Counted from the first letter of the stretch, positions 9,374-19,916 are shown. The stretch is 64,000 bases of DNA from Aureispira sp. CCB-E (GCF_031326345.1 NZ_CP133671.1:558001-622000); one strand, 5' to 3'. Notes: generated by a model from the sequence alone, not told the origin. Made by a program: numbers and translations.

Positions 9374-9788
9374 CTATTAATACTCTGTTGATTATTACTC
9401 GCTACGTTCATGAGAGTGTAAACTTAGTTTTTTGCACTAAACAATCTAATTTAAATAGAAGCTCCAATAACTCTGCACCTACCTTGTGCTAAATGTTAGG
9501 TAGTATTAACTTGGTACACAAGGAATAGCAATGTTGGTGTCGTTTTCTATTTTTTTCGTTTTTGCAAAAAATATTGAATAGGGAATGGGAGGAAACTGCA
9601 AAAAAATGTTATTTTTAACAATTGTTATTAAATACATTACTACGTTGATTTTTTCAATGGAGTATTATAAAATAAAAGAATAGACAATCATTTCAACAGA
9701 CCGATTTTTATATCTCCCAGATAAGATATTTTGCATTTGTTAAGGACATAGAAAGGTACTGCTAGAAAATTATTAGATAGACAGCAAT

Positions 9789-9807
9789 AAGTAATCGTTC
9801 AAAAAAA
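9789..9807 (-). repeat. CTGAACGATTACTT dispersed motif, copy a
   Basis: Reads AAGTAATCGTTCAAAAAAA on the plus strand, the reverse complement of the consensus TTTTTCTGAACGATTACTTA seen at 24267. Confidence 0.55.
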
Positions 9808-9828
9808 TAATCTCATTTGTTGTTATTA

Positions 9829-9849
9829 TTTTTTCTGACCACTTACTTA
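9829..9849 (+). repeat. CTGAACGATTACTT dispersed motif, copy b (diverged)
   Basis: Reads TTTTTTCTGACCACTTACTT, four differences from the consensus. It faces copy a 22 bases away, so the two form an imperfect inverted pair. Confidence 0.4.
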
Positions 9850-10152
9850 ATAATTTTCATAATCCGCTTTTTGTCCTGAAAAAATAATAACAAACCAATA
9901 CTCTAAAATTCCTAATTTATATAGGAGTGTTTTAGCTTAATAATTCGCTAATCTTTTGTTGTTAAAAAAAATAAAAAAGCAACAAATTACTACCTATAAT
10001 GTCAGTATTGTTTGGAGAAAGAAGGGGATTTGGGTTCTTAAACTATCTCCAAAAATAATCTCTCTTGCTTTTACATTCTAAAAGCAAAGGATAGTTAATG
10101 CAAAAATTAAAATCGACATATTCTTATAACCAAAAACAAAAACAGAAAGTGT

Positions 10153-13100
10153 ATGCAAAAAATTAGTTTACTCACTACGTTGTTTTTTATTTGTAGTTTA
10201 ACAGCTTTTGCGCAAATCAACGATGGCTCTATGCCTAAAAGTTTTACGCCAGCTTTTTACCTCAATAAAAATATTCCTTTAGTAACAATGCCTGCATTAG
10301 ATATGGCTACCATCAACCATGAAAATACAGAGCGTGATGCAAAAGGTGTTTTGATGTTTAACACTAAAATTCAATCAACTAGTATTGCCTTGGGCGCACA
10401 AGGAGTTTGGGATAAGTATCCGAATGGAGACCGAATCTGGAGAACTCGTATACAAGCCAAAGATGCTAAGGGAATGGTTTTGTATTTTAGTAATTTTAGA
10501 ATTCCCCAAGGAGCAAAATTATACGTTTATAGTATTGACAAAAAAGAAGTTTTAGGTGGTTTTACGAGTGCTAACAACCAAGTTAGTGGTAAGTTTGCTC
10601 TAGGACCAATCCATAGCGATGATGTTATTGTAGAATACTTGGAACCTTCCAATGTAGCTGGACAAGGGCAATTTACGATTGACGGAATTGGTAATATGTA
10701 TCGTTTTGCCAAGTCGGCGGATAATTTTGGTGATTCTGATCCTTGCGAAGTCAATGTGAATTGTACGCCAGAAGGAAATGGAAAGATACAGCAACGGGAT
10801 GCTGTGGCGCGTATTTTGGTGCGAGTAGGTAGCAATGCGGGTTGGTGTTCTGGAGCTATGGTTAATAATGCCTTGCAAAACTGTGATCGCTATTTTTTAA
10901 CCGCTCTACACTGTGCTCTAGGAACACAAGGAGTGAACTCATCAATAGCATCTGCTTCTGATTTTGGACAGTGGATTTTTTACTTTAATTATCAAGCATC
11001 AGGATGTACGAGTCCATCATCGCAAGGAACCTTAGCCAATCAATCTTTGACAGGTTGTACCATGCGAGCGCATAGTAATGGTGGTGGTGGAAACAATGGA
11101 TCAGATTTTTTACTATTAGAAATCAACAATGCCATTCCATCTAGTTATAATGTATTTTTTGCAGGTTGGAATGCAAGTACAGCTGCCACTACAGGCGGTT
11201 ATGGCATTCACCACCCAGCAGGTGACATCAAAAAAGTTTCTACTTTTTCAGCAACAACAGCAACAACAGGTTGGAATGGTTCAGGATTGAATAGCCATTG
11301 GGGCTTGTCTTGGATTGCTACAACAAATGGACATGGTGTCACAGAAGGTGGTTCTTCGGGTTCTCCTTTGTTTAATAGTGCTGGACTAATTGTAGGAACC
11401 TTAACAGGAGGTAGCTCTTTTTGTACAAGTCCAAATAGTCCAGATGCTTATGGTAAAATGTCGTATCACTGGACATCCAATGGTGCTGCCGCGAATAGAC
11501 AGTTAAAAGTATGGTTAGATCCTAATAATAGCGGTATAACTACATTAGCGGGTACTTATTTCCCCTGTACGCCTGTTAATTCTCTAGATGCAGGAATTTC
11601 AAACATAACGAACCCTGTTGACAGTACAACAATTTGTGACGATCCTTTTGCACCAGAAGTAGTTTTGGAAAACTTTGGTACAACTACCTTAACATCTGCA
11701 ACGATTAATTATCAAGTTAACTCTGGAACAATTAATACGTTTTCTTGGACCGGATCTTTGGCAACAGGAGCAACACAAACCGTAACATTACCAACGGTTG
11801 CTATTCCAGCAGGAGGAGCCGTGTTTACCTTCCGTGCTTTTACAAGTAATCCGAATGGTGGTACAGATGGCAATACTGCCAATGACGAGACGTCTGTTGT
11901 GAGCCAATACAGAACTTCTAGCGCATTGCCTTATGCAGAAGCATTTGGCGGGGGAGCACTACCAACCGATATTATTATACTAGATCAAAATGGAGATGGA
12001 AACGAGTGGGGACATAATACGACCGTAAATGGTTTTGGAGCAGCAGCAGGAACAGGGTGCATGGCAATGGATAATTTTGCGGCTAACTTTGCAGGTCAAT
12101 ACGATTGGTTTTTTGTGCCCACCTTGGATTTAACAGGTCAAACAGGAACATCATTGACCTTTGATGTCGCTTATGCTCGTTATGACGCTACCTATAGCGA
12201 TACCTTGATTGTTGCTATTAACTCAGATTGTGGAACATCGTATACACCTGTTTATTTTAAAGGAGGAAGTGATTTGGCAACCGCACCAGATGCGACAACT
12301 ATTTTTACTCCTACGGCAGCACAATGGCGCACAGAAACCGTTGACTTGAGTGCTTACGATGGTGCTAGCCATGTACGAGTTGCCTTTTTGAATTTATCAG
12401 GTTATGGGCAACGTATGTTTGTCGATAATATCAACATTCAAGCAGGAACAGTAGCCAATGGTTTGGATGCAGGAATTTCAAGTATTACCAACCCTGTTGA
12501 TAGTACGACAATTTGTGACGATCCTTTTGTCCCAGAGGTGGTTTTAGAGAACTTTGGCACAACAACCTTAACATCGGTAACCATTAATTATCAAGTTAAC
12601 ACAGGAACAATAGGCACATTTGCTTGGACAGGATCTTTAGCAGCAGGTGCTACAGAAACAGTAAGTTTGCCTCTAGTTAATATTCCAGCAGGGGGAGCTA
12701 TTTTTACATTCCGTGCCTTTACTAGTAACCCTAATGCAGGGACCGATGCAGATCCTAATAACGATGAAACGTCTGTTGTGAGCCAATATAGAGCAACAAG
12801 CGCATTGCCTTATGCAGAAGCATTTGGAGGAGGCGCTGTTCCTACGGATATTATTTTATTAGATCAAAACGGAGATGGTAATGTTTGGGATTATGATAAC
12901 TCTGTGAATGGTTTTGGAACAGCCGTTGATGTTGGATGCATGCATATGGATAATTATTCGGCTAATTTTGCAGGTCAATACGATTGGTTCTTTGTTCCTA
13001 CCTTGGATTTAACCGGTCAAACAGGAACATCATTGACTTTTGACGTCGCCTATGCTCGTTATGATGCTACCTATAGCGATACCTTGATTGTTGCTATTAA

Positions 13101-14988
13101 TTCGGATTGTGGAACATCCTATACGCCTGTTTATTTAAAAGGAGGAAGTGATTTGGCAACGGCACCAGATGCAACCAGTGTTTTTGTACCAACAGCGGCA
13201 CAGTGGCGCACAGAAACAGTTGATTTGAGTGCTTACGATGGTGCTAGTCATGTACGAGTTGCCTTTTTGAATTTATCAGGTTACGGACAACATGTTTATG
13301 TGGATAACATCAACATTCAAGCTGCTGTATCTTGTAACTTGACAGGAGCGATTGCGGCTACAACAGATGTTAGTTGTAATGGTGGGAATGATGGAGGTGT
13401 CACGGTGACAGCTTCTGGAGGAACGCCAGCCTATTCTTACAATATAGGTGCAGGAAGCCAAGCATCTGGTACTTTTGCGGGATTGAGTCAAGGAACTTAT
13501 ACCATTACAATTACAGATAATGCTTCTTGTTCAGCAACAGTAGGTGTTTCTATTGGCGAACCTGCTGCCTTAACAGCTTCGTTGAGTTCAAGTTCAGATG
13601 TTGCTTGTTTTGGAGGAGCAACTGGAATGGCTGAAATTTCGACAGTAGGAGGAACACCAGCCTATTCTTATAATATTGGTTCTGGGAGTCAGGTATCTGG
13701 TTTATTTAGTGGGCTTGTTGCCAATAATTATACCATCACAGTGATCGATGGCAATAACTGTACAACAACAGTTCCTGTTACTATCACAGAACCCACCAGT
13801 GCTCTAACGGGAGCCGTGTCGAATACAACGGATCCTACTTGTAATGGTAGTTCAGATGGAAGTATTACCGTAGGGGGAACAGGAGGAACAGCACCTTATA
13901 ATTACAATATTGGATCTGGCAATCAGTTTACAGGCTCATTTACGGCTTTGTCAAGCGGTACTTACACGGTTTCAATTACAGATGGTAATAACTGTACGAC
14001 CACAACAACAGCAACATTAACCAATCCAAGTTTAATTTCATCGAATGTATCCGTTTCTAGTAATTATAACGGAGCACAAATCAGTTGTAATGGAGCATCT
14101 GATGGAGAAATTACAGCCACCGCAACAGGTGGAACTGGAGCATTGACTTATGCATGGAGTAATGGACAAACAGGCTCTGTAGCTAGCAACTTGTCTGCCA
14201 ATGCTTACACTGTGACAATTACAGATGCCAATGGTTGTAGTACGGACGTAGCTGTAATCGTGAGTGAACCAACAGCACTAGTCGCCACGGCTACTGTCAA
14301 TAATGCGGTTTCTTGTAATGGAGGAGCAGATGGTATTGCTAGCGTTACTACAACAGGTGGTACAGGGGCAACTACGGCGATATGGAGTGATGGACAAGTA
14401 GGGGTAACTGCAACGGGTTTGGCAGCGAATGCCTATACTGTCAGCATTACAGATGCGAATGGTTGTAATACGTCTACTAGTGTAACTATGACTGAACCAA
14501 CAACGGCACTTTCTGGAACAGTCGTTGATAATGGAGATGGTTCTGCAACAGCAGCAGGGACAGGTGGAACAGCGGGATACACGTATCAGTGGGATGCTGC
14601 GGCAAACAACCAAACAACCGCAACAGCAACTGGATTGGTTAATAACGGAACTTACGATGTGACAATTACGGATGCCAATGGTTGTACAACGGTTGCATCT
14701 GTAACGATCAATATCGTTGGTTTGAATCAAATTCCAAATCTATCTACTTTTGATGTTATTCCAAATCCTAATGCAGGAACGTTCCAAGTACAAGTATCCT
14801 TTACAGAGGCTAAGACAGCAACGGTGCGTTTGACCAATGTATTGGGGCAAGTATTAAGAGAGTATACTTACTCAGATGCTTCGTTTAGCATACCAGTAGA
14901 ACTTACAAATCAAGCAAGTGGTGTTTACTTTGTTGTCCTTCAAACAGGAACACAGCACACGACGAAAAAAGTTGTTGTAACAAAATAG
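10153..14988 (+). CDS. secreted lysyl-endopeptidase-like serine protease with SprB repeats and T9SS tail
   Basis: A 1611-residue mosaic protein. Signal peptide 1-20. A propeptide-like region precedes an S1-family protease domain (about 210-470) resembling Achromobacter lysyl endopeptidase: His253 in LTALHC, Asp318 in GSDFLLLEI, Ser402 in EGGSSGSPLF; its cysteines suggest disulfides. Two tandem units of 293 and about 286 residues follow (starting at residues 478 and 771), each with a CARDB-like part (LDAGIS.ITNPVDSTTICDD) and a jellyroll part (YDWFFVPTLDLTGQ). Then come six SprB-type repeats of about 77 residues (pattern CNG..DG...TGGT..Y.Y...G...YT.TITD..GC), and a type A T9SS sorting domain (DVIPNPNAGTFQV to VVVTK). 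SprB repeats are best known from the Flavobacterium gliding adhesin. Expected role: extracellular protein digestion, possibly surface-bound. Catalytic assignments are by motif only. Confidence 0.9.
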   Translation: MQKISLLTTLFFICSLTAFAQINDGSMPKSFTPAFYLNKNIPLVTMPALDMATINHENTERDAKGVLMFNTKIQSTSIALGAQGVWDKYPNGDRIWRTRIQAKDAKGMVLYFSNFRIPQGAKLYVYSIDKKEVLGGFTSANNQVSGKFALGPIHSDDVIVEYLEPSNVAGQGQFTIDGIGNMYRFAKSADNFGDSDPCEVNVNCTPEGNGKIQQRDAVARILVRVGSNAGWCSGAMVNNALQNCDRYFLTALHCALGTQGVNSSIASASDFGQWIFYFNYQASGCTSPSSQGTLANQSLTGCTMRAHSNGGGGNNGSDFLLLEINNAIPSSYNVFFAGWNASTAATTGGYGIHHPAGDIKKVSTFSATTATTGWNGSGLNSHWGLSWIATTNGHGVTEGGSSGSPLFNSAGLIVGTLTGGSSFCTSPNSPDAYGKMSYHWTSNGAAANRQLKVWLDPNNSGITTLAGTYFPCTPVNSLDAGISNITNPVDSTTICDDPFAPEVVLENFGTTTLTSATINYQVNSGTINTFSWTGSLATGATQTVTLPTVAIPAGGAVFTFRAFTSNPNGGTDGNTANDETSVVSQYRTSSALPYAEAFGGGALPTDIIILDQNGDGNEWGHNTTVNGFGAAAGTGCMAMDNFAANFAGQYDWFFVPTLDLTGQTGTSLTFDVAYARYDATYSDTLIVAINSDCGTSYTPVYFKGGSDLATAPDATTIFTPTAAQWRTETVDLSAYDGASHVRVAFLNLSGYGQRMFVDNINIQAGTVANGLDAGISSITNPVDSTTICDDPFVPEVVLENFGTTTLTSVTINYQVNTGTIGTFAWTGSLAAGATETVSLPLVNIPAGGAIFTFRAFTSNPNAGTDADPNNDETSVVSQYRATSALPYAEAFGGGAVPTDIILLDQNGDGNVWDYDNSVNGFGTAVDVGCMHMDNYSANFAGQYDWFFVPTLDLTGQTGTSLTFDVAYARYDATYSDTLIVAINSDCGTSYTPVYLKGGSDLATAPDATSVFVPTAAQWRTETVDLSAYDGASHVRVAFLNLSGYGQHVYVDNINIQAAVSCNLTGAIAATTDVSCNGGNDGGVTVTASGGTPAYSYNIGAGSQASGTFAGLSQGTYTITITDNASCSATVGVSIGEPAALTASLSSSSDVACFGGATGMAEISTVGGTPAYSYNIGSGSQVSGLFSGLVANNYTITVIDGNNCTTTVPVTITEPTSALTGAVSNTTDPTCNGSSDGSITVGGTGGTAPYNYNIGSGNQFTGSFTALSSGTYTVSITDGNNCTTTTTATLTNPSLISSNVSVSSNYNGAQISCNGASDGEITATATGGTGALTYAWSNGQTGSVASNLSANAYTVTITDANGCSTDVAVIVSEPTALVATATVNNAVSCNGGADGIASVTTTGGTGATTAIWSDGQVGVTATGLAANAYTVSITDANGCNTSTSVTMTEPTTALSGTVVDNGDGSATAAGTGGTAGYTYQWDAAANNQTTATATGLVNNGTYDVTITDANGCTTVASVTINIVGLNQIPNLSTFDVIPNPNAGTFQVQVSFTEAKTATVRLTNVLGQVLREYTYSDASFSIPVELTNQASGVYFVVLQTGTQHTTKKVVVTK
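11584..13320 (+). repeat. tandem duplication of an ~879-base coding unit
   Basis: Unit 1 (11584-12462) and unit 2 (12463-13320) are highly similar at DNA level through much of their length, for example the shared stretch ACAATTTGTGACGATCCTTT and the segment around CAGGTCAATACGATTGGTT. The duplication is in frame inside the protease gene. Confidence 0.9.
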
Positions 14989-15023
14989 GAACTATCCTAA
15001 ATATAACTGAATATAGTTTTATA

Positions 15024-15059
15024 GAGCACTATTCCTTTACAGGGAGTAGTGCTTTTTTT
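15024..15059 (+). terminator. intrinsic terminator after protease gene
   Basis: AGCACTA pairs with TAGTGCT around an inner CC/GG extension, followed by a run of seven T. It lies 36 bases past the stop codon. Confidence 0.85.
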
Positions 15060-15107
15060 GTACGAAAGGTATTTTAAATTTTAGTATAGATAGTAAAGTA
15101 GGCGAAC

Positions 15108-15836
15108 CTAGTTTCCTTTCATGATTTTGGCAGCGAAAGAAGGGCTAATTCGTTGTATTACTTTCAACCATTTTACCTTTCCTATATTGATTTCAAAAAC
15201 ATCTTTTTGAAAGGCTTGCATAAATTCTTGTGCGAGTTGCTGCGGACTAATTTTTCCTTTACCTCGACCTGCTGTCATTGCCGTATCTACTAAAGGAGGA
15301 ATGATTTCAAAAACCTTTATGGTATCTAATTGGTAACGTAGGGCTTGCGAAAAGATGTGGATTCCTGCTTTTGTACCACAGTAGACAGGAGCCATTTTTT
15401 TTGGTGCCAAGGCCAAACCAGACGATACATTTATAATAGCAGCATTTTCATTTTGTTCTAAAGTAGGTAATAATAATGCAATTAATTGAATAGGAGCGAT
15501 GAAGTTCACATTAATTTCTTGGGTGATTTTACTTGGCAGGTGTGCTTCTTTTAAGAAGTGATAATTGTACTGCATTCCTGCATTATTAATTAAAATGTTT
15601 AAGTCTGGGTGTTTTTGTTCTATAAATAAAACCAATTCCTCTAGGCATTCCTGAGAACTAAGGTCACCAGCAAAAGGGCTTATTCGAGCATCTTTTTGTG
15701 CCAATGCTTTTAATTGCGCTTCGTTTCTTCCAAGAGCAATAATCTGATTGTCGTTTTTTAAAAAAGCTTTTAATAAAGCCAAGCCAATGCCAGCTGTTGC
15801 GCCTGTAATCAAAATTTTGTTTCCACTTAATTTCAT
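15108..15836 (-). CDS. SDR-family oxidoreductase (DltE-like)
   Basis: A 242-residue classical short-chain dehydrogenase/reductase. It has the cofactor motif TGATAGIG near the N-terminus, NNAG in the middle, and the active-site YCGTK (Tyr-x3-Lys) preceded by the catalytic Ser in NVSSG. The C-terminus is short and basic. Sequence style (LINNAGMQYNYHF, PPLVDTAMT) resembles DltE/YdfG-like SDRs; the substrate is unknown. It lies 108 bases downstream of the Crp/Fnr regulator gene on the same strand, so it may be part of that transcript or its regulatory target. Confidence 0.88.
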   Translation of the reverse strand: MKLSGNKILITGATAGIGLALLKAFLKNDNQIIALGRNEAQLKALAQKDARISPFAGDLSSQECLEELVLFIEQKHPDLNILINNAGMQYNYHFLKEAHLPSKITQEINVNFIAPIQLIALLLPTLEQNENAAIINVSSGLALAPKKMAPVYCGTKAGIHIFSQALRYQLDTIKVFEIIPPLVDTAMTAGRGKGKISPQQLAQEFMQAFQKDVFEINIGKVKWLKVIQRISPSFAAKIMKGN

Positions 15837-15944
15837 AATTCGTATTGTTTGTTGTCTTTAAAGCATATAACTAACAACACAAAATTCTACTAATCTTAAG
15901 TCAAAAACATTTACATAGGTAAAGAAAAAAGCCAAAAGATATCA

Positions 15945-16520
15945 TTATTTCAACTTTCGTTCGCCTCTAATTCTACTAAGCTGAGTGGCGCTAATTCCCA
16001 AATAGGAAGCAATGTGATATTGAGGTATTTGTTGTTCTAAGTAAGGGTGTTCTTCTTGAAAAATCGCATAACGTTCCTTCGCTTCTAGCATGACCAATTC
16101 AATTTCTCGCTTTTCTTTTCGGATAAAAAACTGTTCTGCTAGGAGTCTGGCAATGCGTTCTATATTGGGATACTGTTCAAACAAATTGGTAAACGAACGA
16201 TACTCGGCAACGAAGAGTTCGCAGGGTGTAAGGCATTGGATGTTAATAAGATTAATGTCTTTGCTAATCAAAGAGGAGAAAGCTCCAACAAAGTGCCTAG
16301 ACGTAAAAAATGTCTTATTGTATTCCTCTCCCTTAGCATTTCTATAAAACGCCCGCAAAGTGCCAGACTGTACGAATGCAAAACGCCTAGCATAACGTCC
16401 TTCTTGAGCAAAATAAGAATTTTTTTTCCATTGCTCAAGGCGAAATAAAGCAGTTAGTGCTTGCCATTCTACAGCATTTAAGGGAACAAGTTGTTGAATA
16501 ACTGCTTTCAGTTCTTCCAT
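15945..16520 (-). CDS. Crp/Fnr-family transcriptional regulator
   Basis: A 191-residue protein with a cyclic-nucleotide-binding-like beta roll (about 25-115, including FVQSGTLRAFYRNAKGEE) and a C-terminal helix-turn-helix (YHIASYLGISATQLSRIR). The beta roll lacks an obvious cAMP-binding RS motif, as is usual in the many Bacteroidota paralogues, so the effector is unknown. The gene begins 4 bases after the stop of the membrane hydrolase gene (16525-17757), so the two are co-transcribed. Confidence 0.88.
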   Translation of the reverse strand: MEELKAVIQQLVPLNAVEWQALTALFRLEQWKKNSYFAQEGRYARRFAFVQSGTLRAFYRNAKGEEYNKTFFTSRHFVGAFSSLISKDINLINIQCLTPCELFVAEYRSFTNLFEQYPNIERIARLLAEQFFIRKEKREIELVMLEAKERYAIFQEEHPYLEQQIPQYHIASYLGISATQLSRIRGERKLK

Positions 16521-16524
16521 GGTT

Positions 16525-17757
16525 TTATTTGCCTTTTATGCGATTCCAAAGTGTCTGAGCCATTTCACCAACTTTGATGCGTTCCACATCTCTATCTTCT
16601 TGTACGTCAAAATGACCATCTTTTTCGGTGAGAATAAAACGAAAAATATAACGATCTTCCAGTGGAATAGTACTATCTTCAGGAACGCCCATCATACCAA
16701 AACGAAGGTTATTAAACGTAATGCTACCGTCGGGTTGTTCAATCAAGTTATAATAACCATTCGCAAACCAAAGTAAAATGTTTAAATATTCTTCACCTTG
16801 ATATTTGTCAATCAGAGTGTGATTTTTGGGAAGTTTGATGAACTCAATAGTAGGCTGCTTATCCAATAGCGAATAGGTTCCGTAATAATAGGCATCATCT
16901 GTAGCGACTGTTGTTTGCCAAAGAACCGTATTTAAAATGGTAGGATAAGTAATGTATTCTGTGTATTCAATTCCTTGCTCCTGAAGGCTGTTTGCAACGA
17001 CTTTATTCATGATAGATTTGCCATAAAAGGTGCTAGCCATGTACAGTGTTGCTATAGAAATGCCAAGATAATTCCAAAAGCGCTGCTTGGTATATTTCTT
17101 AGCAAAAAAGACGCCTACTAAGCCAATAATCATAGGAACAGTATAAAGCGGGTCAAGAATTGAAATGTTGTTGAAGGCTACCCTATAACGAGAAAAAGGC
17201 TCAAAAATTTGAGTGCCATAGGCGGTACAAGCATCAATAATCCAATGGGTTAAAAAGGCAAGAAAGAACATTAATGTCCAGTTTCTTAGAGAAGGATCAT
17301 ATTGAATGGATGCCCGATGTTCGTAGTTATATTTTAAACTATTAATCAATGGAATAAAACCTAAAGCAAAAATACCTACCAACCCACCTGCTACTAGACT
17401 TTGGGTAGAATAGGTCAAGTAAGACAAGGCAGCAACAATGACTCCATAAAAAAGCAACCACCAAGTTGTTAAAACTTTTTGAGTCATGGCGCTTTTGTGC
17501 CAGCCTTGTTTGTAATACTGCAAACTAAGCCAAGCAAATATTGGTGAAGCCACCAGCGTAAAAATAATGGAATGGGTAATCCCTCTATGATAAACCAATC
17601 CATAGACTTGATGATCTAGAAATAGCCTTGAAAATATATCTAAGTCTGGAATCGTACCAGCAATTGCACCTACCAAAATAGCTTTATTACCCATTTTTTC
17701 TCCCAAAACGGCATGTCCCATCGCTGCACCAAGTGTCGCTTGTGTAATTGAATCCAT
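16525..17757 (-). CDS. membrane-bound metal-dependent hydrolase (YdjM/LexA-binding hydrolase family)
   Basis: A 410-residue integral membrane protein. The N-terminus MDSITQATLGAAMGHAVLGE, the PDLD motif near residue 37, HRGITHS near 58 and HWIIDACTAYG in the third helical region match the YdjM-type family of membrane metal-dependent hydrolases, where the His and Asp residues are thought to bind metal. About five or six hydrophobic segments lie in residues 20-240; the last 160 residues form a soluble domain. The physiological substrate is not established. It is first in a tight operon with the Crp/Fnr regulator. Confidence 0.85.
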   Translation of the reverse strand: MDSITQATLGAAMGHAVLGEKMGNKAILVGAIAGTIPDLDIFSRLFLDHQVYGLVYHRGITHSIIFTLVASPIFAWLSLQYYKQGWHKSAMTQKVLTTWWLLFYGVIVAALSYLTYSTQSLVAGGLVGIFALGFIPLINSLKYNYEHRASIQYDPSLRNWTLMFFLAFLTHWIIDACTAYGTQIFEPFSRYRVAFNNISILDPLYTVPMIIGLVGVFFAKKYTKQRFWNYLGISIATLYMASTFYGKSIMNKVVANSLQEQGIEYTEYITYPTILNTVLWQTTVATDDAYYYGTYSLLDKQPTIEFIKLPKNHTLIDKYQGEEYLNILLWFANGYYNLIEQPDGSITFNNLRFGMMGVPEDSTIPLEDRYIFRFILTEKDGHFDVQEDRDVERIKVGEMAQTLWNRIKGK

Positions 17758-18001
17758 GATTTGTTATACTTGTTTTTTACTTTCTTAGTTGCTTGTTATA
17801 CTCTATAGTTCGTACTATATGTACTCTTGTCTAAATAGCACGTGTTACTAACATCGATCCACTCGACAAGTTTAGTTATTTATTTTTGAACACAAACAAG
17901 ACCAAAAAAGAGCCATAATGTTTAGTTCTATTTAATTTTTTCAATGAACGGCGAGTTTTATTCAATGAATGGTATGTAGAACGCTAAAATAGAAGAAGAA
18001 A

Positions 18002-18457
18002 TTAGTAGTTTTTATTTTTAGAATCCATAATAATGGTAACTGGACCATCATTAACAAGAGCTACTTGCATATCGGCACCAAATACACCTGTTGCGACTGT
18101 TTTTCCTAGTTTTTTTTCTATGGTTGTTACAAAATTCTCATAGAGAGGAATGGCTATTTCGGGTCTAGCAGCTTTGATAAATGAAGGGCGAGTACCTTTT
18201 TTGATATTGGCATGAAGTGTAAATTGGCTGACGACTAGAATGTCACCATTAAGATCACTTATAGAGCGATTCATTTTGCCTTCTTCATCACTAAAAATGC
18301 GCATGTCTAAGACTTTTTTGCTCAACCAATCAATATCTTCTTGACCATCTTCTTGTTCTATTCCTAATAACAAAAGCAAGCCTTGCCCAATTTGAGCATT
18401 GATTTTTTCTTCTATTGTAACAGATGCCTCTTTGACACGTTGTAGTATAATTCTCAT
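18002..18457 (-). CDS. dtd: D-aminoacyl-tRNA deacylase
   Basis: A 151-residue protein of the normal length for DTD. The two signature motifs are present: SQFTLHA (around residue 78) and NDGPVTI (near the C-terminus), which form the cross-subunit active site with the Gly-cisPro element. It removes D-amino acids and glycine from mischarged tRNAs. It starts [18 protein letters not shown], as most bacterial DTD proteins do. The upstream rarA gene ends... on the opposite side of a short gap: rarA lies 57 bases away on the same strand, upstream of dtd, so a shared transcript is likely. Confidence 0.95.
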   Translation of the reverse strand: MRIILQRVKEASVTIEEKINAQIGQGLLLLLGIEQEDGQEDIDWLSKKVLDMRIFSDEEGKMNRSISDLNGDILVVSQFTLHANIKKGTRPSFIKAARPEIAIPLYENFVTTIEKKLGKTVATGVFGADMQVALVNDGPVTIIMDSKNKNY

Positions 18458-18514
18458 ATTTTGTGTTAATATTTTTATCGGAAAAATAAGTGGACTAAGT
18501 GGATATCAATAGCG

Positions 18515-19804
18515 CTAGTAATTATATTTTTCTTTCCAGAAATGCTTTAAATAATTGCGCATACCTTTTTCTCGCTGATTATGACCTGGTTCATACAATT
18601 TGGTATTTTCAATTTCCTTAGGTAGGTATTCTTGGTCGACAAAATTACCAGGATAATCGTGTGCATATTGATATTCTTTGCCGTAATCCAATTGTTTCAT
18701 GAGCTTTGTTGGCGCATTGCGCAAGTGTAGCGGAACCGATAAATCTCCCGTTTGTTTTACCAAACGTTGGGCATTATTAATTGCCATATAAGACGCATTG
18801 CTCTTGGGAGAAGCAGCCAAATAAGTAGCACATTGAGACAGTATAATCCTACTTTCGGGATAGCCAATAGTGGTTACTGCTTGAAAGGTATTATTTGCAA
18901 TAACTAGTGCTGTTGGATTAGCATTGCCGATATCTTCTGATGCAGCAATTAACATTCTTCTAGCAATAAATTTGACATCTTCTCCACCCTCAATCATTCT
19001 TGCCAACCAATAAACCGCAGCATTGGGGTCAGACCCTCTAATAGATTTTATAAATGCAGAAACGATATCATAGTGTTGTTCGCCTGTTTTGTCGTATCGA
19101 ACAATATTTTGTTGTACTTTAGATTGCACTAGAGCATTGGTGACAATTACTTTTGGAGCTTCTTCAGAAGTACAAATCAATTCAAAAACATTGAGTAATT
19201 TTCGGGCATCTCCTCCCGAAAACCGTAAGAGTGCATCGACTTCTTTTAGAACAATCTCTTTTTCGGATAGAACAGGGTCTTTTTGAATTGCATTTTCAAG
19301 CAGTTGAACCAAGTCTTGCTTGTCCAAACTATTCAAAATATATACTTGGCAACGAGACAAAAGAGCAGGAATAACTTCAAAGCTAGGATTTTCTGTTGTT
19401 GCTCCAATCAATGTAATAATTCCTTTTTCCACAGCTCCTAACAAAGCATCTTGTTGAGATTTACTGAATCGATGAATTTCATCAATAAACAACAAAGGGC
19501 GTTGCTGAGGACTAAATAATCCATGATGTCCTTCGGCTTTTTTGATGACTTCTCGCACTTCTTTGACACCTGCATTAATGGCAGATAGACTATAGAAAAC
19601 ACGTCCTGAACTACTGGCGATAATATTTGCCAAGGTTGTTTTTCCAGTACCGGGAGGTCCCCAAAGAATTAAGGATGGAATACGACCAATCTGAATGACT
19701 TTTGTTAAGGCTCCACTGTCTCCAACCAAATGTTTTTGGCTGATATAATCTTCTAGCGATTGTGGGCGCATTCGTTCTGCAAGTGGTTGGTTTTTGTTTG
19801 CCAT
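18515..19804 (-). CDS. rarA: replication-associated recombination protein A
   Basis: A 429-residue AAA+ ATPase of the RarA/MgsA/WRNIP1 family. It starts with [19 protein letters not shown], has Walker A GPPGTGKT (49-56), Walker [11 protein letters not shown], and the family region [15 protein letters not shown]-like segment (here [12 protein letters not shown]), and ends in the family pattern [14 protein letters not shown]. RarA acts at stalled replication forks. Length and motif order are complete. It is followed 57 bases later by dtd on the same strand. Confidence 0.95.
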   Translation of the reverse strand: MANKNQPLAERMRPQSLEDYISQKHLVGDSGALTKVIQIGRIPSLILWGPPGTGKTTLANIIASSSGRVFYSLSAINAGVKEVREVIKKAEGHHGLFSPQQRPLLFIDEIHRFSKSQQDALLGAVEKGIITLIGATTENPSFEVIPALLSRCQVYILNSLDKQDLVQLLENAIQKDPVLSEKEIVLKEVDALLRFSGGDARKLLNVFELICTSEEAPKVIVTNALVQSKVQQNIVRYDKTGEQHYDIVSAFIKSIRGSDPNAAVYWLARMIEGGEDVKFIARRMLIAASEDIGNANPTALVIANNTFQAVTTIGYPESRIILSQCATYLAASPKSNASYMAINNAQRLVKQTGDLSVPLHLRNAPTKLMKQLDYGKEYQYAHDYPGNFVDQEYLPKEIENTKLYEPGHNQREKGMRNYLKHFWKEKYNY

Positions 19805-19916
19805 ATCTAGAGTAGTAAAATTTTGATAGCTTTAGATGAGTTCTTTATCTACAACAATATTCTAGACCATAAAGTTAAACATTAAGTTCCGTTCTTTGTG
19901 CCTAGATTTATTTTCA

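Larger units (their letters stand above)
9160..10152. other. 993-base intergenic region upstream of protease gene
   Basis: No gene seen. It holds the palindromic repeat at 9352-9373 and two copies of the CTGAACGATTACTT-type motif in opposite orientation (9789-9807, 9829-9849). It probably carries a long 5' leader and promoter for the protease gene at 10153; no unambiguous TAnnTTTG promoter was found. Confidence 0.7.

Noticed and set aside
13276-14730. Cysteine/serine-rich minus-strand frames within the protease gene
   Set aside because: They mirror the repetitive SprB-coding region and have no independent support.
17940-17975. Near-direct repeat TTCAATGAACGG / TTCAATGAATGG before dtd's 3' side
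   Set aside because: Two 12-base copies only, 22 bases apart, with no link to a gene start; likely chance.
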